A stretch of 52,213 nt of DNA from Lachnospiraceae bacterium. GTDB taxonomy: Bacteria; Bacillota; Clostridia; Lachnospirales; Lachnospiraceae. The notes beneath the pieces were generated by a model. It had not been told where the DNA came from. It ran no database searches and saw nothing but the letters and a program-made list of their open reading frames with translations. Positions 25,763 through 33,971 of this stretch are shown here, piece by piece. Position 1 is the first letter of the stretch; each line of letters starts with the position of its first letter. The stretch spans positions 1 through 52,213 of the forward strand of contig QXWV01000011.1 of assembly GCA_009911195.1 (NCBI GenBank), read 5' to 3'. The translations under genes were made by a program, and so were the position numbers.

Positions 25763-26413
25763 CTATCTCACAAAATTGAGCAAAGCATCATATAAACTGG
25801 GATAATCGAAATCTTCTTTCAGCATTTCCCACTGTTCACAAAACTCCTTCTTCGCTCCGCACTTGCAGTAAACCTGATAGTCTTTCATAAAATGAATGAT
25901 TATCCGCCTTCGGGCTTTTGTGAGCGTTTCCCTATTCATCCCTGTATGTTTAATTGTAGTTTCAGCCCTTTTATCGCCTTCTATTGCTTCATATTCACCG
26001 GTTACCAAATTTAGTTTCAAAAATATATCAATTTGTTCCTTTGAGGGGTCTAAAATAGGATGCTGAAAATTCCATTTCGCTTTTTTATAGCTTGTATTAC
26101 ATATCTCACAACACCAATGCATATTTTCCCATTCAAAAGTATATTTATAAAAATCTGGCAAAGATTTTGGTTTTAAATGTTCTATTCTCCCATACGTACT
26201 GATACCGACAATTGATTCACAATAACAGCAATGCTTTCTATACATCTTTTCAAGAGCACTCTGCACATCCTTCTGCCTATATTTATTCTTAAAACTATCA
26301 TCCACTTTCGTATATGAACCCACTCTGTCAATTTCAGCCAACAATTCTTTCGTCCACATTTCGGAATTGTTCCTCAAACTATCAGGTTTAGGCAAACGCT
26401 TTACTTTTCTCAA
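25763..26413 (-). CDS. ptuB: PtuB-like HNH endonuclease (Septu-type defence)
   Basis: A 216-residue protein. Its core is KHCCYCES, then RIEHLKPKS, FEWENMHWCCEICN, KKAKWNFQHPILDPS: a Cys-x2-Cys pair, the catalytic His of the HNH fold, a second Cys-x2-Cys pair and an Asn. This is the layout of HNH nucleases paired with ATPases in Septu and in PtuAB-type retron effectors. The start overlaps the ATPase gene end by 4 bp (ATGA). The DNA is clearly more AT-rich than the flanking glycan genes, which suggests transfer. No reverse transcriptase or retron RNA was seen nearby. Confidence 0.82.
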   Translation of the reverse strand: MRKVKRLPKPDSLRNNSEMWTKELLAEIDRVGSYTKVDDSFKNKYRQKDVQSALEKMYRKHCCYCESIVGISTYGRIEHLKPKSLPDFYKYTFEWENMHWCCEICNTSYKKAKWNFQHPILDPSKEQIDIFLKLNLVTGEYEAIEGDKRAETTIKHTGMNRETLTKARRRIIIHFMKDYQVYCKCGAKKEFCEQWEMLKEDFDYPSLYDALLNFVR

Positions 26414-27750
26414 AATTTTTCTCCTAGTATTTCATTTATTGACATAAACGCCGCCTCTTCAATGGCAATATCATCCTCTGGCAATATTATGCTTAATTCT
26501 TGAATCAGTCTTGTGTATTCTTCTTTATCCTGCACTTCCATATTTCCTGCTAATTTCTTTTTCGCCAGTTCTGATAATCGTTTTAACATAGCCATTGTCT
26601 CAGGAGCACGGTTGTCTGTATGCATATATTCCTTCAAAACACTATCTGCCATCCATCCCTTCGCTGTTTTTCCACGTACTACTTCTGATGGTTTGTCCAG
26701 AAATACATCCTCCAAATGAAGCATGATAAGGTTTTCCTCTTTACAGGATGCAATAATTATAGGGGAATGCGTAGTTGCAATAAACTGTACCATTGGAAAA
26801 GTATTTTTCAAAGCATCCACTACTTTCCATTGCCATTTTGGATGAAGGTGCATATCTATTTCATCTATCAATACTATTCCCGGTGTCTTTTTCGTAATTT
26901 CTTCCAACAAATCAGGATTTAAAACAGCCATACGGTATGCAATATCGAATACCATTCCTAATAAATTTCTAAATCCGGAACTCAATAATCGAATAGGCAA
27001 TATTTCTTCTGTATTGGAATATGACAGTTCTTCTGTACGCTTATCATAAAAAATATGGATTCTTTCATCTTCCTGCATATATTGCATAAATTGGGAAACC
27101 GTATTTTTTACTATTTCATACTCTATTATCATTTCCCCTTGCTGCCATGCAATCTGCTCCATTTTTTTACACCAGTTTGAAAGCATCTTGTCATTCGCCG
27201 CCTCTTCCAGACAATCTACATATCCCACTACCCTTGAGTAATCGTCTGAAAACGGGTTTTCCCATTTATCTTTCTTCTGGTTGGATACTCTTGAAAAACT
27301 TTGGTAGCTTATCAACGGTAAAACCGCATACCGGTTATCCGCCATTGCTTTTGCCGCTTTACATATATCTCTAGGTTCTACTGTGGAACGTGCGCTTTTA
27401 ACGCTTTTCTTTTGTCTCATAAATTGAAATAAATAATTTTCAGGCTCGTTAGCACTTCCTACATTTAGTTCCAGACAAGCATTTACAGAAATTGGTGTTT
27501 TATAAATAATGTTGTTGGAGCCAGTTCCCGTCAGTTGGTTTTCCCGCCGTATTTCATCTTTTGAAAAATGAATCGTATTCACCTCATCTATCCCTGAGAG
27601 AAATCCCCCGAGGGCAACCGCAACTGCTTCCAAAACAGAGGTTTTCCCTGTTCCGTTATTTCCAATAATGAGGTTTACTGTTCTTTCAAAACTAAAATCT
27701 GCATTCTTAATTCCTTTGAAATTCTCAATATGAATATTCGATAAATACAT
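26410..27750 (-). CDS. ptuA: PtuA-like AAA ATPase (Septu-type defence)
   Basis: A 446-residue SMC/RecF-type ATPase. It begins MYLSNIHIENFKGIKN and has Walker A IIGNNGTGKTS, the ABC-like LLSSGFRNLLGM signature, Walker B GIVLIDEIDMHLHPKWQ and the downstream ATTHSPIIIAS. No TOPRIM (OLD-type) nuclease domain follows, so nuclease activity must come from the HNH partner. The start at 27750 has AGGAAGG 4 bases upstream; an ATG at 27780 is open but lacks one. It lies 65 bp after a GT2 gene with no clear promoter of its own, so it may be read from the glycan operon. Confidence 0.82.
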   Translation of the reverse strand: MYLSNIHIENFKGIKNADFSFERTVNLIIGNNGTGKTSVLEAVAVALGGFLSGIDEVNTIHFSKDEIRRENQLTGTGSNNIIYKTPISVNACLELNVGSANEPENYLFQFMRQKKSVKSARSTVEPRDICKAAKAMADNRYAVLPLISYQSFSRVSNQKKDKWENPFSDDYSRVVGYVDCLEEAANDKMLSNWCKKMEQIAWQQGEMIIEYEIVKNTVSQFMQYMQEDERIHIFYDKRTEELSYSNTEEILPIRLLSSGFRNLLGMVFDIAYRMAVLNPDLLEEITKKTPGIVLIDEIDMHLHPKWQWKVVDALKNTFPMVQFIATTHSPIIIASCKEENLIMLHLEDVFLDKPSEVVRGKTAKGWMADSVLKEYMHTDNRAPETMAMLKRLSELAKKKLAGNMEVQDKEEYTRLIQELSIILPEDDIAIEEAAFMSINEILGEKF

Positions 27751-27815
27751 ATGGCCTTCCTTTTCCCTGCTCATCACCAATCATTAATTGACAAAAACCG
27801 GATACAAATTTCCCC

Positions 27816-28937
27816 CTATTTCTTCCCCTTCCAATGATACAGCCACATATACACCCCTGGCATATACCGGTACAACGCCACTTTCAGCTTATATCCTGTA
27901 TCCAGCCCCCTGTATGCTTTCCCATATCTGCTGTATTCCTTTACCAAATGGGAACATCTATCCGAAAATTCCTTCTTTTCTTTCCTCTCCTTGCCGGGAA
28001 GCATGGACAGCTTTCCTACCACCAGCATCACGGAAACTAACAGGATAGAGGCCGCCCTGTCGGCAAGCTGGGGCATTTCTTTCTCCATACATGCCAAAAC
28101 CTTCTGCCAGCAGGCAATCTGGTCCATATAGCTGTCCTTAAACCCTTTGCGCATCGCGCCTTCCTCATTGGTATAGTAACCATATCCCCGGTAACTGCTA
28201 CGGCAAAACTGCTTCCCTCCCCGGGCCAGTTCCAGCAAAAAAAGCATGTCCTCCCCAATAGTCAGCCCTTCTGCAAATCGCTGTTTTCCTATTCCTGACA
28301 TCTTATAAAGTTTGCTCCAGCATCTGGTATCACTTCTAAGGATTCCCTTTTCGATAAATTCCCTCCCGGACAGCGTTTCTATTTTCTTCAAAACGCCATC
28401 CGCTTTTCCTCCTGTGTTCCTTTCTACGGCACTATACGCCTTTCTGTTCCGATTTTTTTCTACCGTTTCATGTGTTTTTCCGTCTATACTCCTTTCGGCA
28501 GTTTCATCTATTTCCCTGCCTGTACCGTCTCCGGCGGCTTTGCCCGTTTCCCTTCGGAATTCAAAATATCCGCACCCCGCCACATCGCTGCCCGTTTCTT
28601 CCAGCATTCCGGCCAAATGCTCCACCATATCCTCCAGCAGATAATCATCCACATCCACAAAACCTACATATTCGCCGCTGCATTCGTCCAACCCCCTATT
28701 TCTTGCCGCCGACACGCCTGCATTTTCTACGTGATATACCTTCACCTGGCTATATTTATCCGCATAATTATCGCACATCCTGCCGCTTCCATCCGTAGAG
28801 CCATCATCAATGAGTAAAATCTCCATATTCGGATAAGTCTGCGCCAATAGGCTTTCCATGCATCGGTTTACGTATAAAGCGCCGTTGTATACGGGCACTA
28901 TTATGCTTACTTTCTTCTTCCCGTTATATTCTTGCAT
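27816..28937 (-). CDS. Glycosyltransferase family 2 with expanded 12-residue repeats
   Basis: A GT-A enzyme of 373 residues from the ATG at 28937 (an in-frame ATG at 28949 is equally possible). It has VSIIVPVYNGALYVNRCM, LIDDGSTDGS, NRGLDECSGEYVGFVDVDDYL (DxD) and FAEGLTIGEDMLFLLELA. Between the DxD region and the acceptor region sits a block of four 12-residue units encoded by 28395-28538, with consensus xVExNxxGKAxx. Family relatives, including the one at 41585-42637, have a short loop there. The C-terminal part is helical. It precedes the Septu pair and probably adds a hexose or hexosamine. Confidence 0.9.
   Translation of the reverse strand: MQEYNGKKKVSIIVPVYNGALYVNRCMESLLAQTYPNMEILLIDDGSTDGSGRMCDNYADKYSQVKVYHVENAGVSAARNRGLDECSGEYVGFVDVDDYLLEDMVEHLAGMLEETGSDVAGCGYFEFRRETGKAAGDGTGREIDETAERSIDGKTHETVEKNRNRKAYSAVERNTGGKADGVLKKIETLSGREFIEKGILRSDTRCWSKLYKMSGIGKQRFAEGLTIGEDMLFLLELARGGKQFCRSSYRGYGYYTNEEGAMRKGFKDSYMDQIACWQKVLACMEKEMPQLADRAASILLVSVMLVVGKLSMLPGKERKEKKEFSDRCSHLVKEYSRYGKAYRGLDTGYKLKVALYRYMPGVYMWLYHWKGKK
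28395..28538 (-). repeat. Four 36-bp in-frame units inside a GT2 gene
   Basis: Units are 28395-28430, 28431-28466, 28467-28502 and 28503-28538. They encode charged 12-residue repeats such as AVERNTGGKADG and TVEKNRNRKAYS. The units are diverged at DNA level, so expansion was not very recent. Confidence 0.7.
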
Positions 28938-29006
28938 ACCAATAACCATGCCCTTTTTACACTCAACTACATTTTCAAACCAAACCACACTCCAAGCCTA
29001 AATGAA

Positions 29007-29035
29007 GGCCGCGCCCCAGATGCAAAGGGGCGGCC
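29007..29035. repeat. GC-rich stem-loop between two GT2 genes
   Basis: GGCCGCGCCCC (29007-29017) faces GGGGCGGCC (29027-29035) with a small bulge and a 9-base loop. There is no U-run on the minus strand, so it may slow or process the operon mRNA rather than end it. Confidence 0.45.
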
Positions 29036-29045
29036 CCCATTCCCA

Positions 29046-30077
29046 TCACTTTCTCACCCTATCATACATTTTGAAAGCAAGCCTAACCCCGGCTATCGCC
29101 CATCCCCAGGGATGCCTTAGTACAAAATACAGCAGACGGTTTGCCTTATCCACAACAGGAATAGGGGTTGAAGCGGTAATTTCCCTGTTTTCCTTCTCCC
29201 CGCATATTTTTTTCACCCTGCTTCCATATCCTTTCTCCCCACCGCGTATTTCATTTTTCAGGGCTAACAACAGCAGATAAATATATTCCTTATCCGCCTG
29301 CCTTTCCCCGCTTTCCCTGCCTTTTGCCTTATAGATTTCCTTGATTGTCCGATACAGGGTTTTTATTCCTTCATACATTCCTGCATCGTATTTGTGGACC
29401 ATTGACACATCATTATAAAGATAATGGTAAAATAATGCCCCTTCCATAATCACCACCCGTCTGCAGTCCAGTAAAGCCGGAAGGACAATGCTCACATCCT
29501 CTCCCATGGTGATGTGGGGATTGGAATATTTCATATTATCTTCTATCAGGCTTCTGGAAAAAAGCTTCATACAACGTGACATGGAAATCCTTCGGTTCTC
29601 GTGTCCCAGCAAATTCTCTTTTATCTCTCCATGTAAGCTTTCGCCCTCATAGACACCTGGTTTCAACCCATGAAAATACTTCGTCTCACTTCCCGGACGG
29701 TTAATCACAAAGTTACAGCAGATGACTTCTTTTTTATCTACTTCCCCTTCCGAAAGAAATGCCGCCATTTTCTCCAGCATATCCCTTTCCACCCAGTCAT
29801 CGCTGTCCACAAAGCACAGATACTCCCCGGTACTTGCCCGTACCCCCGCCTGCCAGGCGCTGACCAGTCCGCCGTTTTCCTTATGGATTACCTTGATTCT
29901 CCCGTCCTGTTCCCCATAGCCATCGCACATCGCCGGGCATCCATCCGGCGAACCGTCATCCACTAAAACAATTTCCGTCTCCCTGTACGTCTGGTTCACC
30001 AGGCTGTCCACACACCGCTCCAAATATTCTTGTGTCCGGTACACCGGTACGATAATGCTAATCTTCCTGTCCGCCAT
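29046..30077 (-). CDS. Glycosyltransferase family 2
   Basis: A 343-residue GT-A enzyme starting MADRKISIIVPVYRTQEYLE. Motifs are LVDDGSPDGCP, NGGLVSAWQAGVRASTGEYL, the metal site FVDSDDWVERD, and TMGEDVSIVLPALLDC on the acceptor side. A short hydrophilic segment (KAKGRESGERQADKEY) near residue 255 resembles the inserts of neighbouring genes. The gene lies 9 bp after the GT4 at 30087-31310 and before the repeat-bearing GT2, all in one operon. Donor and linkage are unknown. Confidence 0.9.
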   Translation of the reverse strand: MADRKISIIVPVYRTQEYLERCVDSLVNQTYRETEIVLVDDGSPDGCPAMCDGYGEQDGRIKVIHKENGGLVSAWQAGVRASTGEYLCFVDSDDWVERDMLEKMAAFLSEGEVDKKEVICCNFVINRPGSETKYFHGLKPGVYEGESLHGEIKENLLGHENRRISMSRCMKLFSRSLIEDNMKYSNPHITMGEDVSIVLPALLDCRRVVIMEGALFYHYLYNDVSMVHKYDAGMYEGIKTLYRTIKEIYKAKGRESGERQADKEYIYLLLLALKNEIRGGEKGYGSRVKKICGEKENREITASTPIPVVDKANRLLYFVLRHPWGWAIAGVRLAFKMYDRVRK

Positions 30078-30086
30078 CCTCTGCTC

Positions 30087-31310
30087 CTATCCTCTCCAGT
30101 ATCCGCAAAGCAGGTCATACACCTTCCTGTTTAAAATGCGGTAATCATATGCCTTGGAATTCTCATAGGCATTTCTTGAATATACGTCATAATGGTTTTC
30201 TATCCGTCTTATTGCGGCCTGTATGTCTTCCGCCGTTCCGTCCGTTTCTTCCGAATCCTGCCCGAAATGAAGCACTTCGCCGATACCGCCTACGTTGGTG
30301 CTGACCACCGGAAGTCCATAGCTGATAGCTTCCAGAATCGTCATGGGGATTCCCTCAAAAGCGGAATTCATTACAAGGATATCTGAATTTTGCATATACT
30401 CCTTCACCTCGTTAGGGGGCACAGCGCCTACGAAACGGATACATTCGCTGGCATAGGGTATGAGGCTGCGATATTCTTCCCCATCCCCTACAATGGTCAG
30501 ACGAATCCCGCTTTCCAGGAGGCCGGGGTTTTCCCCATCTGCTTCACTCCTGCTGCCGGCTTTTCCGCTGCCTTCATCCCTGCAGCCGGCTTTTCCCATA
30601 TCCTCTACCGCCCGGATAATCGGCTCCACCCGTTTGTCCTTGGAAAGGCGTCCCACAAACAGTATTTCCCGTACTCGCCCTTCCGCCAGGATATGCCTTC
30701 CTTCCGGAAGTTCCGGGCAGATAATAGAATTTCCCACCTGTACCAGATTAGAGTTATATGGTTTATAATCCCTTAAGCTGTCTTTGTCCAGCAGCAAAAT
30801 CAAATTAGCGCTTCTAAGTACCCATTTCAGATAAAGGACAAACCCCTTTTTCACCAACAGATTTTTTTGGAAAAACCGGAATCCCCTTTCCATATTAAAA
30901 TAACTGCCGTGGGAAAAAATCACACACTGTGCCACAGGGCAAAAAAGCTTCACAATTCCGTATGCTTCCGGCGAATGTACATAATTACAGTCCCTTTTTG
31001 TTATTTTCAGCAGTTTCCTGCACTTTAACAGCCCTTTTACATATTTCAGCCGAAGGGAGCTGGCCGTATTCCCCAAATCTTTTTCTGCCGTAGTAACAGG
31101 CAGGAAGGAAATCTGCTTTCCATAAAGGTTTATTTTCTTTATTTTCCCTATCTCACCCTGACAAAGCGTCACTCCTACCAGCATAATATCTTCCGTCCGT
31201 TCCGGATGCTCTTCGCAGATAAAACGGAGAAAATTGCCGATACTTGTCAACTGCCCTCCGATAGGAAAATCTATGAAATTAGAAGTATCATATATAAATA
31301 GCCTGCTCAC
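30087..31310 (-). CDS. Glycosyltransferase family 4 with a 10-residue tandem repeat insert
   Basis: A 407-residue GT-B enzyme. The donor half contains ILFVGRLSKDKRVEPIIRAV, LTIVGDGEEYRSLI, FVGAVPPNEVKEYM and the EX7E motif in FEGIPMTILEAI followed by VVSTNVGGIGEVL. After RAVEDM there is a repeat insert, GKAGCRDEGS then GKAGSRSEAD, encoded by 30-bp units around 30530-30600. Its position between a beta strand and helix of the donor domain suggests a surface loop. It overlaps the upstream GT4 gene by 4 bp (ATGA). Confidence 0.9.
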   Translation of the reverse strand: MSRLFIYDTSNFIDFPIGGQLTSIGNFLRFICEEHPERTEDIMLVGVTLCQGEIGKIKKINLYGKQISFLPVTTAEKDLGNTASSLRLKYVKGLLKCRKLLKITKRDCNYVHSPEAYGIVKLFCPVAQCVIFSHGSYFNMERGFRFFQKNLLVKKGFVLYLKWVLRSANLILLLDKDSLRDYKPYNSNLVQVGNSIICPELPEGRHILAEGRVREILFVGRLSKDKRVEPIIRAVEDMGKAGCRDEGSGKAGSRSEADGENPGLLESGIRLTIVGDGEEYRSLIPYASECIRFVGAVPPNEVKEYMQNSDILVMNSAFEGIPMTILEAISYGLPVVSTNVGGIGEVLHFGQDSEETDGTAEDIQAAIRRIENHYDVYSRNAYENSKAYDYRILNRKVYDLLCGYWRG

Positions 31311-32560
31311 TCAAACAATTCCTTCCAGTATAATTCAGTCCTGCTTTCCCATGAAAAGCGTTGGATATTACGGTATCCTTTTTCTATCAGCCCCTCCCTC
31401 ACTTCTTCCTTTTCCGTTACGTTAATCAGCGCCTTGGCCACCGCCCCCAGGTCATCCGGCTCTACCAGAATCCCAGCATCCTGCACGATTTCCGGCAGGC
31501 TACTCCGGCCGGAACATACCACCGGCACGCCCAGTTGCATCGCTTCCAGTGGCGGGAAACCGAAGCCCTCCACATAGGAAAGGAATAAGTATGCCCTGGC
31601 TCCGGACACTACCCGGCACACTTCATCGAAGCCCTGAAAAAACTTATGGCATGTCACATGTGCTGCAGCCTCTTTTTCCATTTCCTTATACAAAGAAGTA
31701 TTTTCTATGCCGATTACCACAAGGCGCAGCGGTTTCTCCGCCTTTTTATAATATTCCTCGTAAGCTTTCAAAACCCCTTTCGCGTTCTTATGGGGCAGAG
31801 TGGAAGTCATCGCTACGATGTAGGGCTCTCCTCCGTTTCCCCCAGCTAAGCCTTCCCTTTCCCTGTCAAAAGACACATCATTAAGCCCATTGTTAATCAC
31901 TGCTATCTTCCCGCCACATCCGGGAACTTTATCCAATATATCCTTCCTGGAGGCTTCCGAAATGGTAATAATACTCCCCGCCTTCTTCATGGAAGTTTTC
32001 AGGCGGCTCATAATATAGGCATTTTCCAGCTTATTAAAAAATCCAGGGTAATGTTTGTCATAATAGAAGGGGATTAAATCATGGATAATAATAGTATCCC
32101 TGATTTTCCTGCCCCCTTTGCATTTTCCGATATTTCCCTTCCCGCTTATCGGGCGGTATCCCCTGGGAAAGAGAATCCTGTCTGCCTGATAGTTCGCAGC
32201 ATATTTTTTTACCAGCCAAAGCTCCCACAAAACACAGTACACTTTATTTAACGGATTCCCGTCCACTTCCACAAATGTTACGCCCGGCACATCAAATTCT
32301 TCCCTATTATATGAGTTCCCCAGAACGATTATGGTATCCTGGCTGCCGCTGTTTCCGCCCGTTTTCCCACCATTGCTTCTATTCCATTTTTCACCGTTAT
32401 TTTCATCTGGCTTCTTGCCGCTGCCAGATTCCTCCTGTGCCTTCCTTTGTTCCTGCACCCGCTCCCCCAAATGGCGCGTTATACTCAAAGCCAGGTTATA
32501 AATGCCGATACTTTTTCCTGCCCCTTTTACCAGCTTAAAACAGTCAATCACCAGATTCAT
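31307..32560 (-). CDS. Glycosyltransferase family 4
   Basis: A 417-residue GT-B enzyme. It starts MNLVIDCFKLVKGAGKSIGIY and has NPLNKVYCVLWELWL, IIHDLIPFYYDKHYPGF, then IVAMTSTLPHKNAKGVLKAY, FQGFDEVCRVVSGARAY and the EX7E motif in VEGFGFPPLEAMQLG with SSLPEIVQDAG. It resembles mannosyl-/rhamnosyl-type GT4 enzymes. A Glu/Gly/Asn/Lys-rich linker of about 40 residues lies near residue 35-75 (RKAQEESGSGKKPDENNG onward). Its ATG overlaps the stop of the fragment of the initiating transferase by one base (TAATG). Confidence 0.9.
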   Translation of the reverse strand: MNLVIDCFKLVKGAGKSIGIYNLALSITRHLGERVQEQRKAQEESGSGKKPDENNGEKWNRSNGGKTGGNSGSQDTIIVLGNSYNREEFDVPGVTFVEVDGNPLNKVYCVLWELWLVKKYAANYQADRILFPRGYRPISGKGNIGKCKGGRKIRDTIIIHDLIPFYYDKHYPGFFNKLENAYIMSRLKTSMKKAGSIITISEASRKDILDKVPGCGGKIAVINNGLNDVSFDREREGLAGGNGGEPYIVAMTSTLPHKNAKGVLKAYEEYYKKAEKPLRLVVIGIENTSLYKEMEKEAAAHVTCHKFFQGFDEVCRVVSGARAYLFLSYVEGFGFPPLEAMQLGVPVVCSGRSSLPEIVQDAGILVEPDDLGAVAKALINVTEKEEVREGLIEKGYRNIQRFSWESRTELYWKELFE

Positions 32561-32733
32561 TATTTTGCACCCTTTCCAAACAGCACCACTCCTATCGTCT
32601 GGAACAAAATCTTAATATCCAGACGCAAAGACCAGTTGTCAATATACATCAAATCGTATTTTACTACATCGTCAAAATCTTCAATGTCGCTTCTTCCGCT
32701 CACCTGCCACATACCTGTCAGCCCCGGCGTCAT
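32560..32733 (-). pseudogene. C-terminal fragment of the initiating sugar-phosphate transferase (frameshifted off)
   Basis: The frame encodes MTPGLTGMWQVSGRSDIEDF and then DDVVKYDLMYIDNWSLRLDI, ending LFGKGAK, 57 residues. This is the normal C-terminus of bacterial PglC/WbaP-type sugar transferases (PGLTGxWQVSGRS...YIDNWS). In the adjacent gene the frame is lost at about 32750-32756 and stops at 32730. The ATG of this piece overlaps that stop as ATGA, and AGGAG lies 10 bases upstream, so coupled translation of a separate peptide cannot be excluded. I class it as a pseudogene part, or a sequencing or assembly error to be checked. Confidence 0.85.
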
Positions 32734-33971
32734 ACTGATTCTTCTCCTATAGTATTGATATACTTTTCAAATTCATCCGATGTAGGCGGCCTGGTACCCA
32801 CCAGGCTCATATCCCCTTTAAAAACGTTATAAAACTGGGGCAGTTCGTCAATACTTGTCTTCCGCAAAAATGCCCCCACCTTTGTAACCCTGGGGTCATT
32901 CTCTATTTTAAACATCAGCCCCTTAATCTCATTTTCTTTTTCCAGTTCCTTCTTCCTCTCCTCGGCATCTATATACATGGAGCGGAATTTGTATATTTTA
33001 AAGCGCCTTCCGTTCCTTCCAATACGGATTTGGGAAAACAGCACCGGCCCTTTGGAATCCAGCTTAATGGCCAGCGCCACAAAAGGCAGGAACAGCAGGG
33101 TAATCAGCATTCCCACCAGGCCGCCCACGATATCCATCACCCGCTTAATCATCATCCGTTTATAGCTGCTCTGGAATCTTGTATAAGTAATGACCGTATA
33201 ATTTCCAAAGCTTTCCACTTTACTGCTGTTGGCATCCACCCCTGGCAGCTCCAGGCTGTAATGGCAGTCCACCCCCATATCTTTAAAGCCATGAATCATT
33301 TTCTCCATATTGCTCTGGGAAATACCCGGGAGATTTAGAAATACTTCATCCAACGCCATCTGGGTCGCCACTTCAATCAAATCTTCCCTTCCGGCCACCA
33401 CCGGAATATTCCGTATCTTTTTTCCCTCCATATTATAATCAAGGCAGGCCAGCGCCACAATCTGATAATAAATATCCAAATCCCGTTCCAGCCTGTCCAG
33501 CGTTTCATCGATAAGATTCCCTTGGGTCACCACCATAACCTTTATGGAATTCTGCTCCGAAGAGTAATAAGTATACATCACCTTTTTTACGATAAGATGA
33601 ATAAAAAGCGATAAAATTATGTTCAATATGAGGAAGTAAAACAATACCAAACGGGAAAACACATCCGCCCATTTCATCATTGTCATCAACAAGTTTACAA
33701 CAAGAAGCATGATGGCATTATACTGGAAGACCGCTATACCTTCCTTCCAGATGTTTCTCTTCAGGAAATTCCTGTTCCAGTCAAAAAAGAAACTATATAC
33801 CGTACAGAAAAGCATCAGGCAAAGACAGACCAAAAAATGCACATTCCGGTCGCCCATATCCTTAAAATTCCCAAAACGGATATACGTACCGATAATGAAT
33901 GCCACAAGGATGCTTATCAAATCCAAAAACCACAAACCATATACTTCTATAATCTTGTTCTTCTGTTTCAT
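32730..33971 (-). CDS. Initiating polyprenyl-phosphate sugar-1-phosphate transferase, frameshifted near its end
   Basis: A 413-residue WbaP-type enzyme. It has four N-terminal spans (about 12-130), a soluble middle domain, a membrane entry at about 280-300, then the catalytic domain with GPVLFSQIRIGRNGRRFKIYKFRSM and IDELPQFYNVFKGDMSLVGTRPP (catalytic Asp375-Glu376). It should continue as ...YRRRISMTPGLTG, but the sequence YINTIGEESV then stop shows the frame was lost after Asn at about 32754. One missing base (for example AATTAC to AATAC) would restore it; the rest is the 32560-32733 fragment. It is the only initiating transferase in the window, so the Wzx/Wzy pathway depends on it. The start overlaps the polymerase gene by 4 bp. 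Confidence 0.88.
   Translation of the reverse strand: MKQKNKIIEVYGLWFLDLISILVAFIIGTYIRFGNFKDMGDRNVHFLVCLCLMLFCTVYSFFFDWNRNFLKRNIWKEGIAVFQYNAIMLLVVNLLMTMMKWADVFSRLVLFYFLILNIILSLFIHLIVKKVMYTYYSSEQNSIKVMVVTQGNLIDETLDRLERDLDIYYQIVALACLDYNMEGKKIRNIPVVAGREDLIEVATQMALDEVFLNLPGISQSNMEKMIHGFKDMGVDCHYSLELPGVDANSSKVESFGNYTVITYTRFQSSYKRMMIKRVMDIVGGLVGMLITLLFLPFVALAIKLDSKGPVLFSQIRIGRNGRRFKIYKFRSMYIDAEERKKELEKENEIKGLMFKIENDPRVTKVGAFLRKTSIDELPQFYNVFKGDMSLVGTRPPTSDEFEKYINTIGEESV

Noticed and set aside
26410-27750. OLD-family nuclease (Gabija-type) for the AAA ATPase
   Set aside because: There is no TOPRIM domain; the protein ends after the ATPase core and a helical tail, and the partner is an HNH protein, not a UvrD-like helicase.
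25763-27816. Retron carrying PtuAB as effector
   Set aside because: No reverse transcriptase gene and no msr/msd-like inverted structure in the flanks; the neighbours are glycan genes.
28395-28538. CRISPR array from the 36-bp units (and the 16-bp units at 35191-35238)
   Set aside because: The units are contiguous with no spacers, diverged and in frame within a gene, or too short. No cas genes are present.
32730-32760. Programmed ribosomal frameshift in the initiating transferase
   Set aside because: No slippery heptamer or downstream stimulator is visible at the site; a one-base loss is simpler.
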